A DNA stretch of 59,863 nt, from contig NZ_VLKI01000025.1 of NCBI RefSeq assembly GCF_007830235.1, positions 1 through 59,863 of the forward strand, read 5' to 3'. A program made the position numbers and the translations under genes. This document shows, in pieces, positions 24,531 to 33,431 of this stretch. Positions within the stretch are counted from its first letter, which is position 1, and every line of letters begins with the position of its first letter. This DNA comes from Cytobacillus oceanisediminis (lineage in GTDB: Bacteria > Bacillota > Bacilli > Bacillales > Cytobacillaceae). The notes under the pieces were generated by a model. It had not been told where the DNA came from. It did no database searches and saw only the letters and a program-made list of their open reading frames with translations.

Positions 24531-24552
24531 TAATAAAATTTAATAAACAGGC

Positions 24553-24576
24553 CAGGCTTGCTGAAAAGCAAGCCTG
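24553..24576 (+). terminator. Hairpin after prs, possible terminator
   Basis: Perfect 10-bp stem with GAAA tetraloop, but only a broken T tract follows, so read-through into ctc is likely. Confidence 0.55.
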
Positions 24577-24620
24577 CTGTGCTATTATTAAATAAATGAT
24601 AAAGCTGAAAAAACTAAAAC

Positions 24621-24646
24621 GTTTAGACTTTCTCATTTTAGGGCAT
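24621..24646 (+). promoter_or_regulatory. Sigma-B promoter of ctc
   Basis: GTTTAG (24621-24626), 14-bp spacer, GGGCAT (24641-24646) fit the sigma-B consensus GTTTAA-N12-15-GGGWAT. The B. subtilis ctc gene is the classic sigma-B target, so the position supports the call. Confidence 0.8.
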
Positions 24647-24705
24647 TTTTTTATATAGACAGTTAATGATCTTATAATTTCTAAAATGAGGAAGGGGACG
24701 TATTT

Positions 24706-25356
24706 ATGACAGCTGTATTGCAAGCGAAAGAAAGAAAAGGATCACGTAATTCACACTTAACCGCATTGCGCGAGGAAGGAAATATTCCTGCTGTATTGTA
24801 TGGTTCCAAGCTTGAGAGCAAATCCATCTATTTAAGTGGAGCAGATTTCCTTAAGACGATTAAGGAGGTTGGCAGAAATGGTGTTTTCTCCTTGGACTTG
24901 GCTGGGAATAAATTTGATGTAATGTTGGGCGACTATCAGTCCAATCCTTTGAAAAATGAAATTGTCCATGCTGATTTACTGGCTGTGGATATGACAAAGG
25001 AAATCACTGCCGATGTACGAGTTGTGCTGGTTGGGGATGCAGCAGGAGTTAAGGACGGCGGGGTAATGCAGCAGTCCATGCATGAGGTATCTGTCACAGC
25101 TACGCCAAGCAATATTCCTTCTGCTGTTGAAGTCGATGTTACCGATCTTCAGGTGAATGAGACTTTAACGGTAGCTGACATTAAGGGTAATCGCGACTAT
25201 GAAATCAATAACGAAGAAGAACAGGTTATTGCTTCTATTCTCCCTCCAAGACAGGAGGAAGAAATTAACAGCGGCGAAGAACAGGAAGCAGGCACACCTG
25301 AAAGCGAAGAAGGAAGAGAAACAACAGCAAATGAAGATAAAGCAAGTGAGGAATAG
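24706..25356 (+). CDS. ctc: General stress protein Ctc / bL25 ribosomal protein
   Basis: 216 residues, bL25 TL5/Ctc type. The N-terminal 5S-rRNA-binding bL25 domain (about 1-95, KGSRNSHLTALREEGNIPAVLYG) is followed by the TL5 beta domain and a long acidic tail (from about 175, rich in Glu). It binds 5S rRNA in ribosomes under stress. ATG with GAAGGGG. A strong terminator follows. Confidence 0.94.
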   Translation: MTAVLQAKERKGSRNSHLTALREEGNIPAVLYGSKLESKSIYLSGADFLKTIKEVGRNGVFSLDLAGNKFDVMLGDYQSNPLKNEIVHADLLAVDMTKEITADVRVVLVGDAAGVKDGGVMQQSMHEVSVTATPSNIPSAVEVDVTDLQVNETLTVADIKGNRDYEINNEEEQVIASILPPRQEEEINSGEEQEAGTPESEEGRETTANEDKASEE

Positions 25357-25377
25357 GCTGAGCGAAGCCTTTTCAAG

Positions 25378-25420
25378 CAGGGGCTGGCCCGATAGGCATC
25401 ATATTCCAGCCCCTGTTTTC
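25378..25420 (+). terminator. Terminator after ctc
   Basis: CAGGGGCTGG (25378-25387) pairs perfectly with CCAGCCCCTG (25406-25415), 18-nt loop, then TTTTC. Confidence 0.85.
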
Positions 25421-25541
25421 TTGCATAGGTGCAGGATCGCGGCAAGAGCAGGTAAATAATGCATTGCAAAAATTTGTTGTGGCGGCTCCTTTAACAGGAG
25501 GCGGCTTTAAAATAAAATTAAAAAGAATAACTTTGACAGTT

Positions 25542-25606
25542 GTCTAGCTCCGAGCACTATCGTCTTGGGGGCTTGTCGCTGATAAGCAAGTGCTCTGAGC
25601 TTTTCT
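25542..25606 (+). repeat. Short family-2 repeat before pth
   Basis: Minimal element: TCTAGCTCCGAGCACT at the left, CTTGTCGCTGATAAGC in the middle, GTGCTCTGAGCTTTTCT at the right. The GAGCAC/GTGCTC ends pair. It stops 16 bp before the pth start. Confidence 0.7.
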
Positions 25607-25622
25607 ATTATGGGGTGAAATA

Positions 25623-26183
25623 ATGAAGCTGATTGTAGGGTTGGGGAATCCCGGCAAGCAATATGATAAAACGAGACATAATATTGGCTTTGATGTAATT
25701 GATGTCTTATCAGAACGGCTGAATATTCCTTTGAATCAAGCAAAATTGAAAGGGGTATTCGGAACAGGCTATGTGAACGGAGAAAAGGTTTTTCTGCTTA
25801 AGCCTCTTACATATATGAATTTATCCGGTGAATCAATCCGGGCTGTTATGGATTATTTTGAGATTAATGATGAAGAACTGGTTGTCATTTATGATGACCT
25901 GGATCTGCCTGTGGGCAAGATTCGGCTGCGGCAAAAAGGCAGCGCTGGCGGGCACAATGGCATTAAATCGACAATTGCCCATCTGGGGACACAGGAATTT
26001 AACAGAATAAGAGTAGGCATTGATCGACCACCAAACGGCATGAAGGTCCCTGATTATGTATTGGGGCGGTTCACAAAAGAAGAACAGGAAGTCATGGACG
26101 AAGTGGCTAAAAGATGTGCGGAAGCCTGTGAAGAGTGGTTCAAAAAACCATTTTTACAGGTAATGAACGATTTTAATCAATAA
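25623..26183 (+). CDS. pth: Peptidyl-tRNA hydrolase
   Basis: 186 residues (spoVC in B. subtilis). It frees tRNA from dropped-off peptidyl-tRNA. Motifs: GLGNPGKQYDKTRHNIGF with the catalytic histidine, KPLTYMNLSGES, YDDLDLPVGKIRLR, GGHNGIKS, and RVGIDRP. ATG after GGGGTGA. Neighbour order ctc-pth-fin-mfd is the Bacillus standard. Confidence 0.97.
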   Translation: MKLIVGLGNPGKQYDKTRHNIGFDVIDVLSERLNIPLNQAKLKGVFGTGYVNGEKVFLLKPLTYMNLSGESIRAVMDYFEINDEELVVIYDDLDLPVGKIRLRQKGSAGGHNGIKSTIAHLGTQEFNRIRVGIDRPPNGMKVPDYVLGRFTKEEQEVMDEVAKRCAEACEEWFKKPFLQVMNDFNQ

Positions 26184-26247
26184 GGTTCATATTTTTTTGT
26201 TCTTATCATAGAATAATGTATCTTTAAACATCGTCTCACTGGCTCTA

Positions 26248-26278
26248 TGAATAAATTCCCGCTCAAAGGCCCATAATA
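26248..26278 (+). promoter_or_regulatory. Forespore (sigma-F/G) promoter of fin
   Basis: TGAATA (26248-26253), 18-bp spacer, CATAATA (26272-26278) fit forespore promoters. It lies 33 bp before fin, which is transcribed in the forespore in B. subtilis. Confidence 0.75.
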
Positions 26279-26311
26279 GGATTATGGACAGTTTGACGGG
26301 GAGGGACAGGC

Positions 26312-26542
26312 ATGGCTATTCATTATCATTGCCGTCATTGCAGAACGAAGATTGGTTCGATTGAGAATGACTCTGTTCATACAGAGCAACTTGGATTTCA
26401 CAAATTAAATGATGAGGAACGCCAGGAAATGATCTCATATGACCAGTCAGGAAACTTGCATGTAAAAGCTATTTGCGAGGATTGCCAGGAATCGCTTGAA
26501 CGCAATCCTGATTACCATCAACAGGACTTTATTATTCATTAA
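26312..26542 (+). CDS. fin: Anti-sigma-F factor Fin
   Basis: 76 residues, matching B. subtilis Fin/YabK. It inhibits sigma-F to help the forespore switch to sigma-G. Two zinc-binding pairs (CRHC near residue 7 and CEDC near residue 55) and the LGFHKLNDEER block are present. ATG after GGGGAGGGA. A terminator follows at once. Together with csfB at the other end of the window it is part of forespore sigma control. Confidence 0.95.
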   Translation: MAIHYHCRHCRTKIGSIENDSVHTEQLGFHKLNDEERQEMISYDQSGNLHVKAICEDCQESLERNPDYHQQDFIIH

Positions 26543-26545
26543 CAA

Positions 26546-26572
26546 GCTTTGGAGACAATCCAAAGCATTTTT
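26546..26572 (+). terminator. Terminator after fin
   Basis: GCTTTGGA (26546-26553), loop GACAA, TCCAAAGC (26559-26566), then ATTTTT. The stretch from here to mfd (about 340 bp) holds no gene that I accept. Confidence 0.9.
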
Positions 26573-26858
26573 CTATTTCTGCTTTCTGATGTCAGCATGA
26601 TCACCTGGGGGATTATTCATCTTCCCCGGTGGATGGGCTGAATGACTGTGTTTGGCATTATACTTATTTTTAATGGAAGTCTGCTCTATTCCCTGCTGTA
26701 TCAGGGCTTTATTGGGGATGTTTTTAATAGATACCCATTTATAGAGTGCTTGTTGCACAACGCGTTTTTTTAGTAAGATTATGATAACAAAAGCGGCTGA
26801 GAAGTGAGATCGCTTTTAAAAAGATACGAAAGTATTACTATTTTAAATTTGGCATTTA

Positions 26859-26897
26859 TCTAGCTTTGAGCGCATAAAGCGGCGCTTGTGTTTTTCA
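26859..26897 (+). repeat. Minimal family-2 remnant before mfd
   Basis: TCTAGCTTTGAGCGC joined almost directly to GGCGCTTGTGTTTTTC: the two outer arms of family 2 with the interior lost. It ends 15 bp before the mfd start codon. Confidence 0.6.
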
Positions 26898-26912
26898 TTA
26901 GGAGGGGCTTTC

Positions 26913-29900
26913 ATGTTAGGTCTTAAACAGATTATTAGCCAGCAGGATGATGTAAGTTCCATCTTGTCTGGAATAGAGGAAGGGTTAAGGGAGCAGATGC
27001 TTGCGGGTTTATCGGGATCTGCGCGCACGCTGTTTTTATCTTCCGTATATGAGCAATCCGGAAGGCCAATGCTGGTTGTAACCCATAACCTTCTGCAGGC
27101 CCAGAAATTATACGATGATATCGTGAATCTGGCAGGAGAAACAGATGTATTTTTATACCCTGCAAATGAACTCATTGCAGCTGAAATTGGAATTGCAAGC
27201 CCGGAATTGAAGGCCCAGCGGATAGAGGCTTTGAATTATTGGAGTAAAAATAAAAAAGGAATCATGATTGTCCCGATGGCCGGGTTAAGGAAGATTCTGC
27301 CGCCTCCAGCCCACTGGAGCAAATATCAGTTATCCTTAAAGGTTGGCGATGAACTAACTGAGGATCAATTAAAGAGTTTTGTCCAAATGGGCTATGTTCG
27401 TTCTGAAATGGTTTCTTCACCAGGAGAATTTAGTGTCAGAGGCGGAATTATTGATATTTATCCGTTAACAGAAGCAGATCCGGTCAGGATTGAGCTTTTT
27501 GATACAGAAGTTGATTCAATCCGTACATTTTCTTTGGAAGATCAGCGGTCAAAAGAAAAATTGACCGAATTCTCAATTGGCCCAGCAACTGAAATACCGC
27601 TTGATGCTGAGCATTTTAATAAATTGATTGAAAAACTGGAAAATGGCTTGGGTACAAGCCTGAAAAAATTAAAGGACGATAAAGCAAAAACCCAGCTGGC
27701 ACAGAATGTAGGCTATGAATTGGAACAGCTGAGAATGGGGAACAAGCCTGAACAGCTTTTCAAATACCTATCGTTTGCATTTGATGAAGGAAGTAGTTTA
27801 ATAGACTACCTTCCTGCCAATGGCTTGATTTTCATAGATGAAATCAGCCGTGTACAGGAAATGAATGATTCGCTTGAGAAGGAAGAAGCGGAATGGTATA
27901 CAAGTCTTTTAGGAGAAGGCCAGATCATCCACAATGTTAAGGTATCCCATAACTTAAAGGAGTTTTTGCATAGGTCTAAGCAGCCGATTACGTATATGTC
28001 CTTGTTCTTAAGGCATGTACCGAACACAAATCCGCAGAATATCATCAACATTTCCTGCAAGCAAATGCAGAATTTCCATGGCCAGATGCACGTGCTTAAA
28101 AGTGAACTGGAAAGATGGAGAAAAGGCAAGTATTCTGTTGTTTTCCTAGGTCCAGATGAAGAGCGTGTCAAAAAGCTTCAAAGAGTCCTTGAGGATTATG
28201 AAATTGATGCAGCTTTTGTAAATGCCAATCAGCCTCTTTTGCAAGGCAAGGTTCAAATTTTGGAAGGCAGCCTGCAAACAGGGTTTGAGCTTCCGAGCCA
28301 AAAGCTTGCTGTTATTACGGAAGAAGAGCTTTTTAATAAGCGCACCAAAAAGAAGGCGCGCAGGCAAAAGTTATCCAATGCGGAGAGAATTAAAAGCTAT
28401 TCCGAGCTAAAAGTCGGCGACTATGTCGTTCATGTAAACCATGGTATAGGAAAGTATTTGGGGATTGAAACGCTTGAAATTAACAGAGTCCATAAGGATT
28501 ATCTTCATATACGTTACCAGGGCAGCGATAAGCTTTATGTACCAGTTGAGCAAATTGACCTTGTCCAGAAATATGTTGGCTCAGAAGCGAAAGAGCCAAA
28601 GATTTATAAATTGGGCGGAAATGACTGGAAAAGGGTTAAGAAAAAGGTTGAATCATCTGTTCAGGATATTGCGGATGACTTGATCAAGCTCTATGCTGAG
28701 CGTGAGGCATCAAAGGGTTATGCGTTCAGTCCTGACGGAGATATGCAAAGAGAGTTTGAATCAGCGTTCCCGTACCAGGAAACAGAGGACCAGGTTCGTT
28801 CCATTCATGAAATCAAGAAGGATATGGAAAGGGAACGCCCGATGGATCGCTTGCTATGCGGCGATGTGGGCTATGGTAAAACAGAAGTCGCTATCCGTGC
28901 AGCTTTTAAGGCGATTGCAGATGGAAAACAGGTTGCTTTCCTAGTACCGACCACCATCCTTGCCCAGCAGCATTATGAAACGATGAGAGAGCGATTCCAG
29001 GATTATCCGATAGAAATCGGACTTTTGAGCAGATTCAAAACGAAAAAACAGCAAACAGAAACCTTAAAAGGCTTAAAGGCAGGGACTATTGATGTAGTTG
29101 TCGGCACACACCGGATTTTGTCGAAAGATATCCAATATAGAGATTTAGGCCTGCTCATTATTGATGAAGAGCAGCGCTTTGGTGTTACACATAAAGAGAA
29201 GATCAAGCAACTTAAGACGAATGTTGATGTCCTTACGCTGACAGCCACGCCGATTCCGAGAACCCTACATATGTCAATGCTTGGAGTCCGGGACTTATCT
29301 GTCATTGAGACTCCGCCGGAAAACCGATTCCCGGTTCAGACATACGTAATGGAATACAACGGCTCGTTAGTCCGCGAAGCAATAGAGAGGGAACTGGCAA
29401 GGGATGGACAGGTCTATTTTCTATATAACCGTGTAGAGGATATAGAACGAAAAGCCGAGGAAATATCCATGTTAGTTCCAGATGCAAGGGTAACTTATGC
29501 CCATGGGAAAATGACGGAAAATGAGTTAGAATCTGTAATGTTAAGCTTCCTTGAAGGCGAGTCCGATGTTCTTGTCAGCACGACGATCATAGAAACAGGA
29601 GTCGATATTCCAAATGTCAATACACTGATTGTCCATGATGCTGACAAAATGGGCCTTTCTCAGCTTTATCAGTTAAGGGGAAGGGTTGGCCGTTCCAACA
29701 GGGTTGCCTATGCGTATTTCACATACCGAAAAGATAAAGTTTTAACGGAGGTAGCTGAAAAGCGGCTTCAGGCAATAAAAGAATTTACGGAACTCGGATC
29801 AGGCTTTAAAATCGCCATGCGCGATTTATCGATCAGGGGTGCCGGTAATTTACTGGGTGCCGAACAGCACGGATTCATAGATTCAGTTGGTTTTGATCTT

Positions 29901-30452
29901 TATTCTCAAATGCTTAAAGAAGCGATTGAAGAACGAAAAGAGAATATTGGCGGCGTAGAAGAAAAAGCGCAAAAAATTGAAGTCGATTTGGATGTAGATG
30001 CTTATATTCCAGATTTCTATTTATCTGATGGCCATCAGAAAATTGAAATGTATAAACGTTTCCGTGGAATTTCGTCGCTGGAAGATGTGGAAGAACTACA
30101 GGATGAGATGATCGACCGCTTTGGCGAGTATCCTGAAGAGGTAGCTTATTTATTCCAGATTGCTGAAATGAAGGTCTATGGAGAGCTTGCAGGCATTGAG
30201 ACTGTAAAGCAATCGAAGAATGAAGTGCTGATCCTCTTATCTGAAAAAGCCAGCGAAAATATTGACGGGCAAAAAATATTCCAGATCACAAGCAAATACG
30301 GAAGAATGATTGGCCTTGGAATGGAAGGCAAGAAATTGAAGGCTGTCCTCCATATCAAAGGATCTAAAACAAATGAATGGCTCAACATCGCATACGAAGT
30401 AATAAAAGGAATGCATGAAGCTAAAAAAGAGCAACAACATCCAACTGTGTAA
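26913..30452 (+). CDS. mfd: Transcription-repair coupling factor Mfd
   Basis: 1179 residues. Mfd removes RNA polymerase stalled at DNA damage and recruits UvrA. Domains in order: UvrB-like N-terminal region (1-about 350), RNAP-interacting CarD-like domain (about 490-570, VGDYVVHVNHGIGKYLG), RecG-like translocase with Walker A GDVGYGKTEVA, DEEQ box and motif VI (QLRGRVGRSNR), C-terminal TRCF domain. ATG 26913 after AGGAGGGG; nine upstream in-frame codons are repeat-derived and excluded. In spores it also aids outgrowth repair. Confidence 0.97.
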   Translation: MLGLKQIISQQDDVSSILSGIEEGLREQMLAGLSGSARTLFLSSVYEQSGRPMLVVTHNLLQAQKLYDDIVNLAGETDVFLYPANELIAAEIGIASPELKAQRIEALNYWSKNKKGIMIVPMAGLRKILPPPAHWSKYQLSLKVGDELTEDQLKSFVQMGYVRSEMVSSPGEFSVRGGIIDIYPLTEADPVRIELFDTEVDSIRTFSLEDQRSKEKLTEFSIGPATEIPLDAEHFNKLIEKLENGLGTSLKKLKDDKAKTQLAQNVGYELEQLRMGNKPEQLFKYLSFAFDEGSSLIDYLPANGLIFIDEISRVQEMNDSLEKEEAEWYTSLLGEGQIIHNVKVSHNLKEFLHRSKQPITYMSLFLRHVPNTNPQNIINISCKQMQNFHGQMHVLKSELERWRKGKYSVVFLGPDEERVKKLQRVLEDYEIDAAFVNANQPLLQGKVQILEGSLQTGFELPSQKLAVITEEELFNKRTKKKARRQKLSNAERIKSYSELKVGDYVVHVNHGIGKYLGIETLEINRVHKDYLHIRYQGSDKLYVPVEQIDLVQKYVGSEAKEPKIYKLGGNDWKRVKKKVESSVQDIADDLIKLYAEREASKGYAFSPDGDMQREFESAFPYQETEDQVRSIHEIKKDMERERPMDRLLCGDVGYGKTEVAIRAAFKAIADGKQVAFLVPTTILAQQHYETMRERFQDYPIEIGLLSRFKTKKQQTETLKGLKAGTIDVVVGTHRILSKDIQYRDLGLLIIDEEQRFGVTHKEKIKQLKTNVDVLTLTATPIPRTLHMSMLGVRDLSVIETPPENRFPVQTYVMEYNGSLVREAIERELARDGQVYFLYNRVEDIERKAEEISMLVPDARVTYAHGKMTENELESVMLSFLEGESDVLVSTTIIETGVDIPNVNTLIVHDADKMGLSQLYQLRGRVGRSNRVAYAYFTYRKDKVLTEVAEKRLQAIKEFTELGSGFKIAMRDLSIRGAGNLLGAEQHGFIDSVGFDLYSQMLKEAIEERKENIGGVEEKAQKIEVDLDVDAYIPDFYLSDGHQKIEMYKRFRGISSLEDVEELQDEMIDRFGEYPEEVAYLFQIAEMKVYGELAGIETVKQSKNEVLILLSEKASENIDGQKIFQITSKYGRMIGLGMEGKKLKAVLHIKGSKTNEWLNIAYEVIKGMHEAKKEQQHPTV

Positions 30453-30598
30453 AAATATGGAATTATTTCTGTTAATAAAATGAAACAATAGAAATGTTTA
30501 TATGATCCATTCAAGGGTAATTTTAATTTGAGGGATCATTTGGAATGTTTATCCGGTTTTGGAATCTATAACATCTATGAGAAAAAGTTTTTGTGCAC

Positions 30599-30627
30599 GT
30601 ATATAACTTTCCATATGAAAGATACTA
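30599..30627 (+). promoter_or_regulatory. Candidate sigma-G promoter upstream of spoVT
   Basis: GTATA (30599-30603), 17-bp spacer, GATACTA (30621-30627) fit the sigma-G consensus except the first -10 base. spoVT is a sigma-G gene in B. subtilis, but here the site is about 360 bp from the start codon, with a repeat in between. Confidence 0.5.
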
Positions 30628-30716
30628 AGTTCAAACATGGCGATGTATTCATTTTCTCCCAATATGAGTCATAGCCAAAAGAGGAAAGAGTAAGTGCTGC
30701 GCTGAAGATAGAATTG

Positions 30717-30950
30717 TCTAGCTCCAGCGCCTAGCCCCTCGAGTCATAAGCCAAATCACTCCAGAAATCAGGACAAGGAACGCTTCGGCAGCGATACATC
30801 GCCCGATCAAAGCGAGCTTTGGGAGGTTTCCTGCGTGATTCGTCTTATGCTTGTCGGACTGGCACAGGATGTGCTGGCATCTGCGTTCGCCACAGGACGT
30901 GGCGGTTTTTAGCAGATGTTCATACATCTTGATGTGCGCTTCCGCTTTTC
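30717..30950 (+). repeat. Family-2 mosaic repeat before spoVT
   Basis: Outer arms TCTAGCTCCAGCGCCTAG and GTGCGCTTCCGCTTTTC. A module C copy (30774-about 30827, CAAGGAACGCTTCGGCAGCG at its left) interrupts the apex of the hairpin AATCAC...CAGGA/TTTCCTG...GTGATT. A module B hairpin (ATCTGCGTTCGCCACAGG ... CGTGGCGGTTTTTAGCAGAT) follows. Confidence 0.8.
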
Positions 30951-30985
30951 TAAAAAATCATCAGATGAAAGTGAGGCAACGTTGG

Positions 30986-31522
30986 ATGAAAGCAACAGGT
31001 ATAGTTCGTCGTATCGATGATTTGGGTCGTGTAGTAATCCCTAAAGAAATCCGCAGAACATTGCGTATACGTGAAGGGGACCCGCTGGAAATTTTCGTGG
31101 ATCGTGATGGAGAAGTCATCTTAAAGAAATATTCACCAATAAGTGAACTGAGCGATTTTGCAAAAGAATACGCAGAAGCCTTATATGACAGCCTGGGAAA
31201 TCCAGTGTTAATCTGTGACAGAGATACTTACATTGCTGTTGCAGGCGGTTCGAAAAAAGATTACTTAAACAAAAATATAAGCGATCTTGTTGAAAAAACA
31301 ATGGAAGAGCGCAGCTCGGTCCTTGTCAACCAGTCTGGCGATATCTCGCTTGTTGACGGGAACACAGAATCTTCCTCCGCTTATACAATTGGCCCTATCA
31401 TTGCAAACGGAGACCCGATTGGAGCAGTCATTATTTTTGCTAAAGAAGATTCATTAGGCGATGTGGAACAAAAAGCAGTTGAAACAGCTGCAGGCTTCCT
31501 TGCCAGACAAATGGAATCATAA
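30986..31522 (+). CDS. spoVT: Forespore regulator SpoVT
   Basis: 178 residues, same as B. subtilis SpoVT. N-terminal SpoVT-AbrB DNA-binding domain (MKATGIVRRIDDLGRVVIPKEIRR) and C-terminal GAF domain (about 56-178) that tetramerises. It tunes sigma-G-dependent genes in the forespore and affects germination. ATG 30986 after GTGAGG; the longer upstream frame runs through the repeat and is rejected. A strong terminator follows. Confidence 0.97.
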   Translation: MKATGIVRRIDDLGRVVIPKEIRRTLRIREGDPLEIFVDRDGEVILKKYSPISELSDFAKEYAEALYDSLGNPVLICDRDTYIAVAGGSKKDYLNKNISDLVEKTMEERSSVLVNQSGDISLVDGNTESSSAYTIGPIIANGDPIGAVIIFAKEDSLGDVEQKAVETAAGFLARQMES

Positions 31523-31538
31523 AAATGAATACTTTATG

Positions 31539-31567
31539 AAAGGGGTAGCGGAATGCTGCCTTTTTTC
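31539..31567 (+). terminator. Terminator after spoVT
   Basis: AAAGGGGTAGC with GCTGCCTTTTTT around loop GGAAT: 11 pairs including G-T, then six T. Confidence 0.88.
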
Positions 31568-31590
31568 TTTGTATACAGCTCATAACGGAT

Positions 31591-31705
31591 TCCCGCATAA
31601 ACCAATGGTATTCGTGTATAAATTGCAGGGCCCCGCGCGAAAATGAGGAACAGCGGCACACAAAAGCCTGTAATCCGCGTACAAAAGCAATACCCGCACA
31701 AAGTT
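31591..31705 (+). repeat. Degenerate 21-bp minisatellite
   Basis: Six diverged units with a core like GCGTACAAAA recur at about 31595, 31616, 31637, 31659, 31680 and 31697, i.e. every 21-22 bp (last 17-18). Units read GCATAAA, GTATAAA, GCGAAAA, CACAAAA, TACAAAA, CACAAAG. Non-coding. Confidence 0.6.
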
Positions 31706-31755
31706 TAACCCTGGCTGTAAACAATTCGTATTTTAAATTTAAAAAGAAAGCAATC

Positions 31756-31785
31756 TTATGCATTAGCCCTGATATGCTATAATAC
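31756..31785 (+). promoter_or_regulatory. Possible yabM promoter
   Basis: Extended -10 TGCTATAAT just upstream of the ribosome binding site, with a weak -35 (TTATGC, 16 bp upstream). Confidence 0.55.
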
Positions 31786-31815
31786 TTTCGAATTCATTTG
31801 GAAGGAGATGGGCAA

Positions 31816-33423
31816 TTGAAGCCCGTTCATACATCAGGCGATCTATTTAAAGGGGCCTTTATTCTGACGATCGCTGCCCTTGTAACAAAAATTCTAAGCG
31901 CTATATACCGAGTGCCTTTTCAAAACATTGTCGGCGATGTAGGCTTTTATATTTATCAGCAGGTGTATCCCTTCTATGGGATTATTTTAGTGTTATCTAC
32001 ATATGGATTTCCTGTTGTGATTTCCAAGCTTTATGTCGAGCAGGCTGCTTTAAAAAGGGAAAAGGATGTCCAAAATTTATTTGTGATTTCTGCTCTTGTC
32101 CTGACAATAATAGGATTTACAGGATTCTCAATTCTTTATTGGGGATCAGATTGGCTGGCTGCCAGGATGAACGACCCGCAGCTTGCAGTTTTGCTCAAGG
32201 TGGTCGCGGTTGTTTTTCTCATTTTTCCTATTGTCTCAATGTTAAGAGGCTTCTTTCAGGGAAGGGGTAATATGGTTCCTACTGCTGTTTCACAGGTGGG
32301 GGAACAGCTTGTGAGAGTCGTAACCATTCTGCTTGCAGCCTTTTTATTGGTACGGGAAGGATACTCTCTCTATATTGTGGGAGGGGGCGCCCTTTTTGGG
32401 GCAATAACCGGCGGATTTACTGCCGCACTTATATTAATTACATTTTTCTATATAAAACAAAGAAGGAATCTTCCATCGTTAATTGAAATTGATTTTAAAA
32501 AGAGCGTCAAAATTGCCAAGGTGCTTATCATCCAGGGGTTCGCAATTTGCATCAGCAGCCTCGTCCTTATTTTTATCCAGCTGGCGGATTCATTAAATCT
32601 ATACTCGCTCCTGTTAGCCTCCGGTTATGAGGGGGAACAGGCGAAAGAGCTGAAAGGTGTGTATGACCGAGGCCAGCCGATTGTGCAGCTTGGCATGGTC
32701 GTCGCGACGTCGATGTCTTTGTCGCTTGTACCGCTTATCTCCAAAGAAAAAATGAAAAACCAGGCTGCTTTTCTGCATGATAAAATCAGGCTTGCTCTCC
32801 AAATAAGCATTCTCGTTGGCGCTGCTGCAACGGTAGGGTTATGGAATATTATCGAACCGGCAAATGTTATGCTTTTTGAAAATAGGTCTGGATCGGATGT
32901 CCTTTCAATTCTTAGCCTTTTAATCTTTTTGAGTTCGATGATTATAACCATTACAGCTATTCTGCAGGGACTGGGGTTTATCCTTTTTCCGGCAGCTGCG
33001 ATTCTTTTGGGCTTTGCCATTAAGTATGGATTGAACATACTATTGGTACCAACGTACGGAACAATCGGTGCAGCGGCAGCATCCTGCCTTGCTCTTGCAG
33101 CAGTTCTGCTGCCTCTTATATTCAAACTTCGGAGCTATTTGAAAATATCGCTGTTTCCCATCCGTTTTTTATTTGTCATTTGTATGGCAGCGGTCATCAT
33201 GGCTATTGTTTTACAGCTATACCTCCAGGCAACAGGAATGTTCGCAGATTTTGAACATGACCGGCTGTATACTGGTTTTCAGGCATTAAGTGCTGTAGTT
33301 TTAGGAGGCTTTACTTATTTGTTTATTGTGTTTAAAGGCAATACTTTTAAAGAGGAAGAGCTCGCTCTGCTTCCATTTGGAAGCAAATTAATGTTCTTGC
33401 TGCCTAAAAAGAATAGGAGATGA
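31816..33423 (+). CDS. yabM: MOP-family flippase-like YabM (SpoVB-like)
   Basis: 535 residues, about 14 predicted membrane segments. It belongs to the polysaccharide-transporter branch of the MOP/MATE superfamily, close to SpoVB and MurJ-type lipid II flippases. Family features: N-terminal FLTIAALVTKILSAIYRVPFQNIVGDVGFYIYQQVYPFYG (in several blocks) and GFFQGRGNMVPTAVSQVGEQLVR. Substrate unproven; probably a lipid-linked wall precursor. TTG 31816 lies 8 bp after GAAGGAG; an earlier in-frame TTG overlaps that site. yabN follows within 10 bp. Confidence 0.92.
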   Translation: MKPVHTSGDLFKGAFILTIAALVTKILSAIYRVPFQNIVGDVGFYIYQQVYPFYGIILVLSTYGFPVVISKLYVEQAALKREKDVQNLFVISALVLTIIGFTGFSILYWGSDWLAARMNDPQLAVLLKVVAVVFLIFPIVSMLRGFFQGRGNMVPTAVSQVGEQLVRVVTILLAAFLLVREGYSLYIVGGGALFGAITGGFTAALILITFFYIKQRRNLPSLIEIDFKKSVKIAKVLIIQGFAICISSLVLIFIQLADSLNLYSLLLASGYEGEQAKELKGVYDRGQPIVQLGMVVATSMSLSLVPLISKEKMKNQAAFLHDKIRLALQISILVGAAATVGLWNIIEPANVMLFENRSGSDVLSILSLLIFLSSMIITITAILQGLGFILFPAAAILLGFAIKYGLNILLVPTYGTIGAAAASCLALAAVLLPLIFKLRSYLKISLFPIRFLFVICMAAVIMAIVLQLYLQATGMFADFEHDRLYTGFQALSAVVLGGFTYLFIVFKGNTFKEEELALLPFGSKLMFLLPKKNRR

Positions 33424-33431
33424 ATAATTTT

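Noticed and set aside
26573..26758. 61-residue minus-strand ORF between fin and mfd
   Set aside because: It has a GTG start without a ribosome binding site, ends at the fin terminator, and I recognise no family. Its His/Pro-rich end is odd, so a small spore gene cannot be excluded, but support is too weak.
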